Positions 33,484-42,418 of a DNA stretch of 64,000 nt are shown piece after piece. Every line of letters starts with the position of its first letter. The first letter of the stretch is position 1. Source of the stretch: Terriglobia bacterium (lineage in GTDB: Bacteria; Acidobacteriota; Terriglobia; Bryobacterales; Bryobacteraceae). Below the pieces are notes generated by a model. That model made no database searches. It was not told the origin of the DNA and saw only the letters and a program-made list of their open reading frames with translations. Position numbers and translations under genes: made by a program. The stretch spans positions 1 to 64,000 of the forward strand of contig JANXYJ010000037.1 of assembly GCA_025350105.1 (NCBI GenBank). Direction: 5' to 3'.

Positions 33484-35464
33484 AACACGCTGCAGCGCAG
33501 CTTTCTTACTCAGCCTGCTTACCGGCGGGGCAGCGGGAACCGCGCATGCCGGTCAGCGGCCGGTGGCGGCGAAGTCCGCCTGGGCGGCAAGACAGGCCGC
33601 AGCGAAAGCGGCTAAGGCTTCGTCGGCCGTGTCATCCGTAGCAATCGCGCCAACTGCTGCGCCCGCTGCCGTCCTGCAGACTACTGCGCCGTCCAATGCC
33701 GATGCTGGGCGCGTGACTTCGGTCCGTTTCTGGTCTCTTGGCGACACCACCCGTGTGGCCATTGAAGCGTCATCGCAATTTACTTTTACCTATGATCACC
33801 TCTCGAACCCGGAGCGCATGTTCTTCGATATTCGGGGCGCCCGCCCGGAGGTTGCCCGCGGCGCACGGGCGATTGCGGTGGGAGACGCTTTGGTCAGTCA
33901 AATTCGCGTCGCTGAAACCTTACCCAGAGTGACCCGAGTTGTACTGGATCTGGCGCGGCCCGTCACCGTAACCACTTCGCAATTGACGAATCCCAATCGC
34001 TTGATCGTAGAGCTGCATGCCAAGGATCAGGCACCCCATCGGGCACCGAACGCGATTGCCTCGCCGGAGATAAGTAAAGTGGCACCGCCGCAAACTTCTC
34101 CGCCGTTGCCTCCACCGCTAGTTTCCCAACCGGCATTTTCGGAGCCAGCCAAGACGGAACCGGTGACTGCCGCACCCACTCTGTTGCCGTCCATCGCGAT
34201 GTTGAATGCGGGCACTTTGTCGAATGCCGGTACTTCGTCAACCGGTGGCGCTTCGCCCAAAGTTCCGCAGAATTCCGTAGCCGCCGGCCCCATGCCCAAC
34301 GCCGCCGAAATACAAGCCGCTGCGGAGGCTCGTCGTGAAGCCATCATCCGGGAGCTGCTGAAAGAATCTCCGAAAGAACCACCCGCCGCCAAGGCTGAAA
34401 CTGCCAAGCCCGAAACTGCGAAGAAGTTAGGCAAGGCAAGTCCGTCCGAGAAGAATCCGGCGCTGAATAAGACCCGGCCAACCAAGCCAGAGGTTTTGGA
34501 AAAACCGGTTCCCGCCAGTGTAAGCGAATCGAGAAAGCCGGAAATCGAGAGTGTAGAAATCACGAAAGTGGAAACCAGTGCCCAGCCGGAACTGATGGCA
34601 TCAGCGAAGGTGCCGGGCTTTGCCAAGCCGACATTGCCGCATGCGATTGCGCCGGAGCTGCCTCCGGTCACATCTGCTCCCTCGCCGGTTGAACTGGGAG
34701 AGCCTTCGGCGGCACGCAATCTTTCTCCGGGCGATCCGTCGCTGACACGCGTCCTGGGTTTGAAGCTGGGCCGCATTGTATTGGATCCGGGCCATGGCGG
34801 CAACGATGTCGGCACGCATGGGCCTTCCGGGTACTTGGAAAAAGATCTGGTGTTGGATGTCGCGCAACGTTTGGGCGCGCTGCTCGAACAACGAATGGGC
34901 AGCGAAGTGGTTTTCACACGCGGCGACGATACGTATATTCCGCTGGAAGAACGCACCCGGATTGCCAACCAACGTAAGGCGGATTTGTTTCTCTCGATTC
35001 ATGCGAATTCTTCGCCGGTGCGTTCGGTGACGGGCGTGGAAACCTACGTTCTGAATTTCACCCCCACGCATGGGTCCAACGAACTGGCCGCGCGGGAAAA
35101 TGCATCTTCCTCCCGGTCCATGCACGACCTGAAAGAGCTGGTTGAAAAAATCGCGGCTGTGGACAAAGCCAATGAATCGCGGGAATTCGCGTCCCGTTTG
35201 CAGACGTCTTTGTCGTCAATGCCGTCCAGCCATAGTTTAGATCCGGCGCGCAATCGCGGCGTGAAACGCGCCCCGTTTGTGGTGTTGATCGGCGCGTCCA
35301 TGCCCAGCGTTCTGGCGGAAATCGGCTTTCTCACCAATAACGAGGAAGAAGCGCTGCTGCGCAAGCCGGAGCATCGCCAGCAAATCGCGGAAGCCCTTTT
35401 CAAGGGTATTGCCAGCTACGCCGAAACGCTCAGCCGTTTCGACCTGGCTCGAAAAGCCGATTGA
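33443..35464 (+). CDS. AMIN-domain N-acetylmuramoyl-L-alanine amidase (AmiC-like)
   Basis: 673 residues with signal peptide ending TAHAG. An AMIN domain lies at ~90-190 (TRVAIEASSQFTFTYDHLSNPERMFFDI, RVVLDLARPVTVTTSQL). A Pro/Ala/Lys-rich linker of ~250 residues follows, then the Amidase_3 catalytic domain from ~440: IVLDPGHGGNDVGTHG (zinc His), YLEKDLVLDVAQRL (Glu), LFLSIHANSS (His) and LAEIGFLTNNEEEALL (catalytic Glu). It cuts the amide bond of peptidoglycan side chains for cell separation; AMIN targets it to the septum. The linker is much longer than in E. coli AmiC. Its tail overlaps the convergent CHAD gene by 35 nt. Confidence 0.92.
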   Translation: MTKDGSISKLRWNKTRCSAAFLLSLLTGGAAGTAHAGQRPVAAKSAWAARQAAAKAAKASSAVSSVAIAPTAAPAAVLQTTAPSNADAGRVTSVRFWSLGDTTRVAIEASSQFTFTYDHLSNPERMFFDIRGARPEVARGARAIAVGDALVSQIRVAETLPRVTRVVLDLARPVTVTTSQLTNPNRLIVELHAKDQAPHRAPNAIASPEISKVAPPQTSPPLPPPLVSQPAFSEPAKTEPVTAAPTLLPSIAMLNAGTLSNAGTSSTGGASPKVPQNSVAAGPMPNAAEIQAAAEARREAIIRELLKESPKEPPAAKAETAKPETAKKLGKASPSEKNPALNKTRPTKPEVLEKPVPASVSESRKPEIESVEITKVETSAQPELMASAKVPGFAKPTLPHAIAPELPPVTSAPSPVELGEPSAARNLSPGDPSLTRVLGLKLGRIVLDPGHGGNDVGTHGPSGYLEKDLVLDVAQRLGALLEQRMGSEVVFTRGDDTYIPLEERTRIANQRKADLFLSIHANSSPVRSVTGVETYVLNFTPTHGSNELAARENASSSRSMHDLKELVEKIAAVDKANESREFASRLQTSLSSMPSSHSLDPARNRGVKRAPFVVLIGASMPSVLAEIGFLTNNEEEALLRKPEHRQQIAEALFKGIASYAETLSRFDLARKAD

Positions 35465-36344
35465 GCGTTTCCAGCCACGCACGCTGTTGGCGCGTGGGCC
35501 TGATGGTCTCTTTCCAGTGTGCGCGAAACTGCTGAATGCGATGTTTCTGTTCGCGCTTCAAATGCTTTGCCAATGCATGGGACGGCGCGTCATCATCACG
35601 CGAATTACGAAGTGAGATGTCGCGCACCAGATGGCGAATCATCCGGCAGTCGTTGGCATGGCCCAGGCAGGCTTGTATGCCGCGCAGTTCTGCGATCATT
35701 TCGCTTAGACATCTGGGATAAAAGGTCTGAAAGAGTTCCAGCGAATAGCGCAGGCGTTTGGCCACTAAGCGAAACCGGTGGAGTTGGCGTGCCGTGCTTC
35801 CCTGAAGTGCGGCTTCGTTTCCGCGCCGCAGATAGTTGTCAGCCAATGTGAGTAAGCGGGCACCAGCATTTCCCTGTGCATCGCAAACCCGGGAAATTGT
35901 TTCCGCTGGTTCCTGGTTGACCAAAAATGTGCCAATCTGGGTGCGAAGTTGCCCGGCGAAAAACTCTCGCTGGGCGGCCAACACTTCCATCAACACTTCC
36001 ATCCATGGCACTGGCGCTCCGGCGTGATCTGCGTCCGCGTGATGGACGCTGCGATGCGGCGCGGATTGAAGCCTGGCGATGGCGATGTCGCGGTCTCGCA
36101 CTTTGCCGGAGCAGGCAAGCATTTCCTCCCAGCAGGATGACGCCGCGCGATTACCTCCGATGGCCATTCGCGTTGCCTGGGTATAGCGGCGAAGCGAAAT
36201 GCGCAGTTGGTGGACCGCGTCCGCATCGGCTTGCTGCCCGGCGGATTCGATCTTGTCGTGCAGCAGATGGGAAAGGCGGCAGGCCTGTTCCGCGGCATGT
36301 GCCGTGAAGTTGTGCACCGAGCCGCGCTGGTTTGCGTTGGTCAT
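35430..36344 (-). CDS. CHAD-domain protein
   Basis: The track start at 36383 is TTG; the ATG at 36344 (MTNANQRGSV) with a GGAG further upstream is preferred, giving 304 residues. The helical CHAD bundle has conserved His/Arg pairs: ADAVHQLRISLRRYTQATRM, ARQLHRFRLVAKRLRYSLEL and LRGIQACLGHANDCRMIRHL. CHAD domains bind inorganic polyphosphate via these positive faces and often accompany ppk or CYTH genes; none is here. Cytoplasmic. The 3' end is tail-to-tail with the amidase gene, overlapping by 35 nt. Confidence 0.88.
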   Translation of the reverse strand: MTNANQRGSVHNFTAHAAEQACRLSHLLHDKIESAGQQADADAVHQLRISLRRYTQATRMAIGGNRAASSCWEEMLACSGKVRDRDIAIARLQSAPHRSVHHADADHAGAPVPWMEVLMEVLAAQREFFAGQLRTQIGTFLVNQEPAETISRVCDAQGNAGARLLTLADNYLRRGNEAALQGSTARQLHRFRLVAKRLRYSLELFQTFYPRCLSEMIAELRGIQACLGHANDCRMIRHLVRDISLRNSRDDDAPSHALAKHLKREQKHRIQQFRAHWKETIRPTRQQRAWLETLNRLFEPGRNG

Positions 36345-36635
36345 GGCCGTGGTTCCGCTCCCGGACCTCCGATTCCTTGCCAAAGAACAGAGGCAAGTCG
36401 ATGACTCTACTGAAGTCCATTATAGCGATGAGCGCTCGATCAAGATTCGATCGAGACTCGGTCCAAAAAATGTAGAGTACTGGGCCCCTGATTGAATCAT
36501 GTTTGAGTCACGTTTAGTCTTGACTCGGAGTGCGATGCGCGGTACAAATGAAGACTCCCCCGGTGCTACGGGCAATCGTAGTGGCAGTGCAGTAGAAGTT
36601 ACAACAAGCGAGAACGAGAGAGACCCATCACCCCT

Positions 36636-37340
36636 ATGAGCACCGCAACCGGAGTGCGGACCGCACTCGAAAAACCTTTGCCAGCCGGCATGCCGGAGAA
36701 ACTGGTGATGCAAACCTTGGCGCACGAGTTGCGGCAACCGCTGAGCGCGATGGAATCGATCGCCTATTATTTGGATTTGGTGCTGGCCCGCGGCGATCAA
36801 CGCGCGCGCGATCATGCATTGCGCTTGCACGGGTTGGTGGAACAATCGAACTGGATTCTTTCGTGCGCGCTGGAGATGGCGCTGGATGTGTCGACGGTTT
36901 CGCCGCCGGTGCTGGTGGATCTGACGGAGATGATCACGCAGGCGATCGCCGCGCATTTGCTGCCGGGGCAGACGGGCCCTGATTTGCACTTTGCCGAACA
37001 GCTTCCGCTGGTGGCGCTCGATCCAGCGCGCGGGCGGGTGATGATGGCGAATCTGCTGGCGCTGTTTGACCGGCTGGCGGAGCGTCCGCATCGGGCTTGT
37101 GTGACGGTGGCTGCGGATTCTGCTGCGGGTATTGTGGCTTTGGAGATTGTGGCTCCGGTGGATTGCGAGAATCCGCGCGAGCTAACGCCCAAAGAGTTAT
37201 CGTGGGGTGCGGGTGGGACCATGGGCTTGGAGAGTATGCGTCGAGTGGCGCAGGCGCACGGCGGCGATCTGACGTATTCGGCGGATTCAGTGGATGGATA
37301 TCGGGCGCGGATGACGTTGCCGGCACAGGGTGGCGTTTAG
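36636..37340 (+). CDS. Soluble orphan histidine-kinase-like protein with degenerate ATPase domain
   Basis: 234 residues, no signal peptide or membrane helix. The dimerisation/phospho-acceptor box LAHELRQPLSAMESIAYYLDL is intact with His. The ATPase half has an N-box-like stretch (MMANLLALFDRLAE) and a G2-like GTMGLESMRRVAQAHGGDLT. At the G1 box the DxGxG motif is missing; the region reads VAPVDCENPRE. ATP binding is therefore doubtful and the protein may be a phosphotransfer or pseudo-kinase partner. There is no response regulator next to it. The start at 36636 has only a weak purine stretch (GAGAGAC) upstream. Confidence 0.72.
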   Translation: MSTATGVRTALEKPLPAGMPEKLVMQTLAHELRQPLSAMESIAYYLDLVLARGDQRARDHALRLHGLVEQSNWILSCALEMALDVSTVSPPVLVDLTEMITQAIAAHLLPGQTGPDLHFAEQLPLVALDPARGRVMMANLLALFDRLAERPHRACVTVAADSAAGIVALEIVAPVDCENPRELTPKELSWGAGGTMGLESMRRVAQAHGGDLTYSADSVDGYRARMTLPAQGGV

Positions 37341-37461
37341 CTGGTAGTGAGACCTACTGCGAAATCTTTTGCCTTATATACCGATAACACGAGTTGGCCC
37401 GACTTCGCGACAAGCGTCCGCGCCAAAGGTCATGTTGGCCGGGAAATTTGCAAAAACCGCA

Positions 37462-37797
37462 TCATCCCCCGATCAATGCCAATACTTTCGCTCTTACCTC
37501 AGCTAATTCGACTTTCGAGATCACCGATTTGCGAGTAGCTTTGCGGCTGCGCCAATCGAGGCTTTTGATTTGGTCGGCCAGTACAGCGCTTTGTGGTGAA
37601 GCGGCGATCAGGACTTCGAAGGGGTAGCCTTTGATTTGCGTGGTCATGGGGCAACAGACCATCAGGCCGGTTTTGCTGCTGTAGGCTGCGGGGCTGAGGA
37701 CCAATGCGGGGCGGCGTCCGGCTTGTTCGTGTCCCGCTTGCGGCGTGAAGTTTAACCAAACTACATCACCGGCGTCCGGTACATAGGTTTTCGGCAC
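37462..37797 (-). CDS. mazF: MazF/PemK-type mRNA interferase toxin
   Basis: 111 residues with the family pattern PDAGDVVWLNFTPQAGHEQA, GRRPALVLSPAAYSSKTGLM, CCPMTTQIKGYPFEV, VLADQIKSLDWR and a C-terminal RKSVISKVELAEV. The Arg in GRRPALVLS and the Thr in CPMTTQ are the usual catalytic-loop residues. It cleaves mRNA at short single-strand motifs. It lies 12 nt downstream of its antitoxin on the minus strand, the classical mazEF order, next to gyrA. Confidence 0.93.
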   Translation of the reverse strand: MPKTYVPDAGDVVWLNFTPQAGHEQAGRRPALVLSPAAYSSKTGLMVCCPMTTQIKGYPFEVLIAASPQSAVLADQIKSLDWRSRKATRKSVISKVELAEVRAKVLALIGG

Positions 37798-37809
37798 TGG
37801 ATTGCAGTG

Positions 37810-38052
37810 TCACCAGACTTCTTTGCCTTCGGGTGCTCCGAAATCAACGGCGGCGTGCTGATTTTTGGGCGTGATGTTTTTCAGGAGATCCGCGATGACG
37901 AAGGTCTTTTGGTGTACGGGTTCGATGACGATGCGGCCGGATTCCTCACGGACGTCGACGGCGGCGTCCAGGTCCAGGTGCATTGCTCGCATGACAACCG
38001 CGGGAATGCGGACGGCGGCGCTGTTGCCCCATTGCTTTACGGTGGTTTTCAT
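37810..38052 (-). CDS. mazE: MazE-type antitoxin
   Basis: 80 residues with an AbrB/SpoVT swapped-hairpin N-terminus, TTVKQWGNSAAVRIPAVVMR, followed by LDLDAAVDVREESGRIVIEP, as in MazE/PemI. The acidic and flexible C-terminal part (KEVW end) is where the toxin binds. It neutralises the downstream MazF and should autorepress via the inverted repeat just upstream (38064-38082). Confidence 0.92.
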   Translation of the reverse strand: MKTTVKQWGNSAAVRIPAVVMRAMHLDLDAAVDVREESGRIVIEPVHQKTFVIADLLKNITPKNQHAAVDFGAPEGKEVW

Positions 38053-38063
38053 GGTGATCCTGA

Positions 38064-38082
38064 TGTATATACGAAGTATACA
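38064..38082 (-). promoter_or_regulatory. Inverted repeat upstream of mazE, probable MazE operator
   Basis: TGTATA-N7-TATACA, a perfect hexamer inverted repeat centred about 20 nt upstream of the mazE start, where autoregulatory AbrB-type antitoxins bind. A similar TATA-rich palindrome sits upstream of vapB (43893). Confidence 0.6.
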
Positions 38083-38098
38083 CGACGGGGCGCTTTCC

Positions 38099-38130
38099 GT
38101 CGCACACTTACGTGTGGCGGCTTGGTGCCG
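38099..38130 (+). repeat. REP-like dispersed element, copy D
   Basis: CGCACACTTACGTGTGGCGG then CTTGGTGCC, just upstream of mazE. 25 of 27 bases match the copy next to vapB (43915). It contains the hairpin CACAC-TTAC-GTGTG. Confidence 0.7.
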
Positions 38131-38332
38131 TTTAGGGGCGGCGGACGGCGCTTGGACCCCGCGTCCGCTGGCGCGACGGCGTCAACAAGATCCGTCAACA
38201 AAACTCGCGCCAGTGTGGTCTCCTCTGGTAAAATAGAGAGTTCAGGCCGCACCTCGATTCCACTCCTTGAGGGCGGCTTTGTTGTAGCTGAGCGCGTCAC
38301 GATTGGCGTGACCGATCACGAGGAGAAACGCA

Positions 38333-40951
38333 TTGGCAGATCCACAAGACCCGACTATACCCGCTACACCACCATCTTCAGCAGGGGCACCGCCGGCGCC
38401 TCCGCAGGATCCTCCCGGGCAAATGCCTTTGGGCGGGGACGGCGGCAACAAGAACAACATCCCCATCAATATCGAAGATGAAATGCGGCGTAGCTACCTG
38501 GATTACGCCATGAGCGTGATTGTGGGGCGGGCGCTGCCGGATGTGCGCGATGGGTTGAAGCCGGTGCATCGGCGCATTCTGTACATGATGCAGGAGATGG
38601 GTCTGCATCATAATCGTCCGACGAAGAAGAGCGCGCGTGTGGTGGGCGATGTGATGGGGAAACTGCACCCGCACGGCGACTCCGCTATTTATGATGCGTT
38701 GGTGCGCATGGCGCAGCCGTTTTCGCTGCGCTATCCGTTGATTGACGGGCAGGGGAATTTTGGCTCGGTGGATGGAGATCCGCCGGCGGCGATGCGCTAC
38801 ACCGAAGCGCGGTTGGCGAAGATTGCCGCGAGTTTGCTGGAAGATATCGACAAGGAAACGGTCGATTTTAAGGCTAACTACGACGATACAGAAGTTGAAC
38901 CGGAAGTATTGCCCACGCGCGTTCCGAATCTGCTGATTAACGGCAGCGAAGGTATTGCGGTGGGTATGGCGAGCAAGATTCCGCCACATAATGTCTCGGA
39001 AATTGTGGAAGCTTGTATTGCGGTAGTGCAGAATCCGGCGATTCAGCTGCCGAAATTGCTCGAGATGGTACAGGGTCCGGATTTTCCGACGGGCGGCATT
39101 ATTCTGGGGCGCGAAGGGATCTACGATTACTTCAAAACCGGGCGCGGTTCGTTAAAGATTCGGGCGAAAGCGGCGACGGAGAAATTAGGTAAAGACCGCG
39201 AGTCCATCATCGTCACGGAATTGCCGTATCAGGTGAATAAGGCGCGGCTGATTGAATACGCGGCAGGCCTGGTGAACGAGAAAAAGCTAGAAGGAATTTC
39301 GGAAATTCGCGATGAGAGCGATCGCGACGGCATGCGCATTGTGTTCGAATTGAAGCGCGGCGAACAAGCGGAAGTGATCCTGAACAATCTGTACAAGCAA
39401 ACACAGATGCAGGTGAGCTTTGGCGTGATTTTGCTGGCGATTGTGAACGGGCAGCCGCGTGAAATGGGGCTTCTCGACGCGATCAAGCGCTTTATTGAAC
39501 ATCGGCTTGACGTGGTGCGCCGGCGCACGGATTATTTGTTGCGCAAGGCTCGCGAGCGTGAACATATTTTGTTGGGATTCCAGCGGGCGCTGAATAACTT
39601 GGATCAGGTGATTGCGCTGATCCGGGCGTCGAAGAATCCGAAGGAAGCGCGCGAGGCGTTGATGGCTTACATCACGCCGGACGAAGCGAAAGAGTACGCC
39701 AAGCTGATTGACGCGGGCGAACGGGGTCCGCGGTTTAGCGAAAGACAAGCCCAGGCCATTATCGAACTGCAACTGCAACGCCTGACGGGCATGGAGCAGC
39801 AGAAAATCATCGATGAATTGGCCGAAATTCAGGTGCTAATCGCTGGTTATTTGGCGATTTTGGGTTCTGAAAAAGTGTTGCGCGAAGTTGTCGTGAAAGA
39901 ATTGAAGGAAGTTCAGAAAGATTACGGCGACGAGCGGCGGACACAAATCGTGGAAGACACCGGCGAGATCAAGCTGGAAGATCTGGTGCAGGTGGAAGAC
40001 GTGGCGGTGACCGTTTCGCGCGGCGGGTACCTGAAGCGTACAGCGGTGGACACTTATCGCCGGCAAACCCGCGGCGGCAAAGGACGCATCGGCATGGGCA
40101 CGCGCGCTGAGGATGTAGTGGAGCATTTGATTATTGCTTCGACGCACGCCTATTTGTTGATCTTCACGAATAAGGGCCGCGTGTATTGGCTGAAGATATA
40201 TAATATTCCCGATGCGGGGACCACAGGTAAGGGTAAACACAGTTCCGGACTGATTAACTTGCAGCCGGATGAAACGGTGACCGCGTTTTTGCCGGTGAAA
40301 GAATTTATAGCTGGTAAATTTATCGTGATGGTGACTAAGAAGGGCGTGATTAAGAAGTGCGAACTGACGGAGTTTGATAATCCGGTGTCGCGCGGAATTA
40401 TTGCGCTGGCGATTGATGAGGACGATGAATTGCTGGCGGCCAGGTTGACCAACGGCGAAAATTACATCTTCCTGGGGTCGCACGAAGGCATGGCGTGCCG
40501 GTTCAAGGAAGCTGACGTGCGTTCGATGGGCCGGCCGGCTCGCGGTGTGCGGGGGATGGAACTCGAAGAAGGCGACTATCTTGTGGGCGTGGAGGTTGTC
40601 GAAAAAGACGGCTTGCTGCTCTCGATTTCCGAGCACGGCTCGGGCAAGCGAACGCCGCTCGAGGATTACCGCTTAACAGCGCGCGGGCGCAAGGGCGTAA
40701 TCAATATGAAGACCACCCCGAGGGTGGGTAAAGTGGTGGCCATTCTTTCGGTGAAGGAAGACAGCGAACTAATGATCATCACCAAGCAAGGGCAGATTAT
40801 CAGAATCGATTCGAAGGAGATCCGGCAGGCCGGGCGGTCGACGCAAGGCGTGAAACTGGTGACCTTGGAGACCGGCGATCAAGTGGCGGCGGCGAGTTTG
40901 ATTCCGGATACGGAAGTGGTCGGTCCGCAGGAAGATTTGCCGTTACAGTAG
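38333..40951 (+). CDS. gyrA: DNA gyrase subunit A
   Basis: 872 residues from a TTG start preceded by AGGAGAAACGCA, the only good ribosome-binding site; the next in-frame ATG (residue 31) lacks one. A ~42-residue Pro/Ala-rich extension precedes the conserved [19 protein letters not shown]. The breakage-reunion domain shows [19 protein letters not shown], with wild-type-looking Ser and Asp at the two quinolone-resistance positions, and AMRYTEARL with catalytic Tyr. The GyrA box [10 protein letters not shown] (Q(R/K)RGG(R/K)G type) is present in the pinwheel domain, supporting gyrase rather than topoisomerase IV. With GyrB it introduces negative supercoils; gyrB is not adjacent. Confidence 0.95.
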   Translation: MADPQDPTIPATPPSSAGAPPAPPQDPPGQMPLGGDGGNKNNIPINIEDEMRRSYLDYAMSVIVGRALPDVRDGLKPVHRRILYMMQEMGLHHNRPTKKSARVVGDVMGKLHPHGDSAIYDALVRMAQPFSLRYPLIDGQGNFGSVDGDPPAAMRYTEARLAKIAASLLEDIDKETVDFKANYDDTEVEPEVLPTRVPNLLINGSEGIAVGMASKIPPHNVSEIVEACIAVVQNPAIQLPKLLEMVQGPDFPTGGIILGREGIYDYFKTGRGSLKIRAKAATEKLGKDRESIIVTELPYQVNKARLIEYAAGLVNEKKLEGISEIRDESDRDGMRIVFELKRGEQAEVILNNLYKQTQMQVSFGVILLAIVNGQPREMGLLDAIKRFIEHRLDVVRRRTDYLLRKAREREHILLGFQRALNNLDQVIALIRASKNPKEAREALMAYITPDEAKEYAKLIDAGERGPRFSERQAQAIIELQLQRLTGMEQQKIIDELAEIQVLIAGYLAILGSEKVLREVVVKELKEVQKDYGDERRTQIVEDTGEIKLEDLVQVEDVAVTVSRGGYLKRTAVDTYRRQTRGGKGRIGMGTRAEDVVEHLIIASTHAYLLIFTNKGRVYWLKIYNIPDAGTTGKGKHSSGLINLQPDETVTAFLPVKEFIAGKFIVMVTKKGVIKKCELTEFDNPVSRGIIALAIDEDDELLAARLTNGENYIFLGSHEGMACRFKEADVRSMGRPARGVRGMELEEGDYLVGVEVVEKDGLLLSISEHGSGKRTPLEDYRLTARGRKGVINMKTTPRVGKVVAILSVKEDSELMIITKQGQIIRIDSKEIRQAGRSTQGVKLVTLETGDQVAAASLIPDTEVVGPQEDLPLQ

Positions 40952-41376
40952 AGACAGTTCGGCTGAGGCGTAATGGGGGGTGGGTTGACGTTGGCGTCGA
41001 TCAGCCTCCTTTTCGTTTCGTCTCCGGTCTGGCGACCGGGGCTACCAAGTTTTTGAACCCGCTCACTTTGGTCGCGGCTCGGAAGCGTGGTATGCCTATT
41101 TTCCTTTCAGGGCCCTTTGCTGCCACTATCAGAAGGCAGCGTCAGAGTGCTGTTACGTCAGCACCAGACGACTCATATCTCCCAATTCCCCTTTGCCAAG
41201 GAGCTTTACGTTTCCTCCGACGTCCGGACGACGAAGAACGCCGTGAGCCGGTACTCAGTGAGCTAACACCCGGACTGCTTGATTGCATTGTGGGAGTGTG
41301 TGCGTCCGGTGGGGTTGTGTGACGGATGGATGTCGTGGGAAGCAAAGCGGAATAGGTGGTTCCGTTCGCAGTTCCG
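40952..41376. other. Intergenic region with degenerate repeat elements, no convincing gene
   Basis: 425 nt between the gyrA stop and the convergent Sel1 gene. It contains a hairpin element TCTCCGGTCTGGCGACCGGG (41021-41046, related to 48604-48629). A weak REP-like piece CGCTCACTTTGGTCGCGGCT follows at about 41059. The track ORF 41053-41322 (89 aa) starts inside these elements, has no ribosome-binding site and no recognisable features; I do not call it. Confidence 0.55.
41021..41046 (+). repeat. Second dispersed palindromic element, copy 1
   Basis: CTCCGGTCTGGCGACCGG followed by GGCTACC; CCGGT/ACCGG forms a 5-bp stem. 22 of 26 positions match 48604-48629. Confidence 0.5.
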
Positions 41377-42354
41377 TTAATTCGGCCGGCTCCGCGTTTT
41401 CACCCATTCTTGTGCGGACTTTTTGGCTTGGTCGATTTGTTCGGGCGTCACACGCTTGGTCAGGTCTTCGATCAGTTTCTTGGCGGTGGGTTCGCCTTGC
41501 ATGGTCGCGATCATGAACCATTTGTAAGCTTCGACGGGGTCTTTGGGGGCTCCTTCGCCGGTGTCGGACATGAGGCCAAGGGCCGTTAGCGACATGGGGA
41601 AGCCCTGGTCGGCGGCTTTGTGGAGCCAAGTAGCGGCTTCTTTGGAGTCTTTGGGAACTCCTAAGCCGCGGAGGTAAACCACACCAACGTCGTATTGGGC
41701 GGCGGCGAATCCCTTGTCGGCGGCCTGGCGGTAGAGCTTCAGCCCGTCGGTTTCGTTCTTGGGGACTCCGCTGCCGCTCATGTACATGGTGCCGAGGGCT
41801 TCCATGGCTTTGGCGTCATCGTGCTCGGCGGCTTTGCGATACCAGGCGACGGCTTCGACGTCACTCTGTTTGACGCCCAGGCCGTTGTGAAAGAGATCGC
41901 CGAGATAGAATTGGCCGGCGGTGTTGCCTTGGTCGGCGGCTTTGCGAAACCAATTGGCGGCTTCGACGGGATCCTGCTTGATCCCGCGTCCGGCGAGATA
42001 TGCCAGGCCCAGGTTGGCTTGCGCTTCGGGATGGCCTTGATTGGCGGCTTTGATGAACCAGGAGACGGCAAGATCATCGTCAACGGGCACGCCGAGTCCA
42101 CCGCCGTAAAGAGCGCCGAGGGCGGATTCCGCTTGGAGATCACCTTGATCGGCGAGAGGGCGCAGGATGGTGAGGGCTTTGGCGTAGTCACGCTTTTGAA
42201 TGGCCGCGCGGGCGTCGGCGTAGGTGGGCGCGGGGGTGGATGGCGATGCCGATTGGGGTGGCGCCGACTTTGGTGCTGGTGTTGGCGCGGTCGTCTGTGC
42301 GCAAAGGATGGCGGTGGCCAATAACGTCAAAGAAATGTGGACGGCGAATTTCAC
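41377..42354 (-). CDS. Secreted Sel1-repeat protein
   Basis: The track starts at 42405, but GTG at 42354 is preceded by GGGAG with 7-8-nt spacing and begins the signal peptide VKFAVHISLTLLATAILCAQ, giving 325 residues. After a Pro-rich linker come six to seven Sel1-like units of ~36 residues (AESALGALYGGGLGVPVDDDLAVSWF, AQANLGLAYLAGRGIKQDP, GQFYLGDLFHNGLGVKQSD, AMEALGTMYMSGSGVPKNE, AQYDVGVVYLRGLGVPKDS, SLTALGLMSDTGEGAPKDP). Sel1 solenoids are periplasmic or surface protein-binding scaffolds. It is divergent from larE. Confidence 0.87.
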   Translation of the reverse strand: MKFAVHISLTLLATAILCAQTTAPTPAPKSAPPQSASPSTPAPTYADARAAIQKRDYAKALTILRPLADQGDLQAESALGALYGGGLGVPVDDDLAVSWFIKAANQGHPEAQANLGLAYLAGRGIKQDPVEAANWFRKAADQGNTAGQFYLGDLFHNGLGVKQSDVEAVAWYRKAAEHDDAKAMEALGTMYMSGSGVPKNETDGLKLYRQAADKGFAAAQYDVGVVYLRGLGVPKDSKEAATWLHKAADQGFPMSLTALGLMSDTGEGAPKDPVEAYKWFMIATMQGEPTAKKLIEDLTKRVTPEQIDQAKKSAQEWVKTRSRPN

Positions 42355-42418
42355 GTAGATGTCTCCCAAATAGTGCTTACGTTCCACTCTACACGTTTTT
42401 GGCAACTACAATAGGCAT

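Noticed and set aside
35430-35464. Amidase and CHAD overlap as an assembly frameshift
   Set aside because: Both proteins end with plausible family C-termini, and similar short tail-to-tail overlaps occur at larE/vapC and deoB/repeat protein, so it appears to be normal compact packing.
41053-41322. 89-residue plus-strand ORF after gyrA
   Set aside because: It starts inside degenerate repeat elements, lacks a ribosome-binding site and shows no domain or coding character; left as intergenic.
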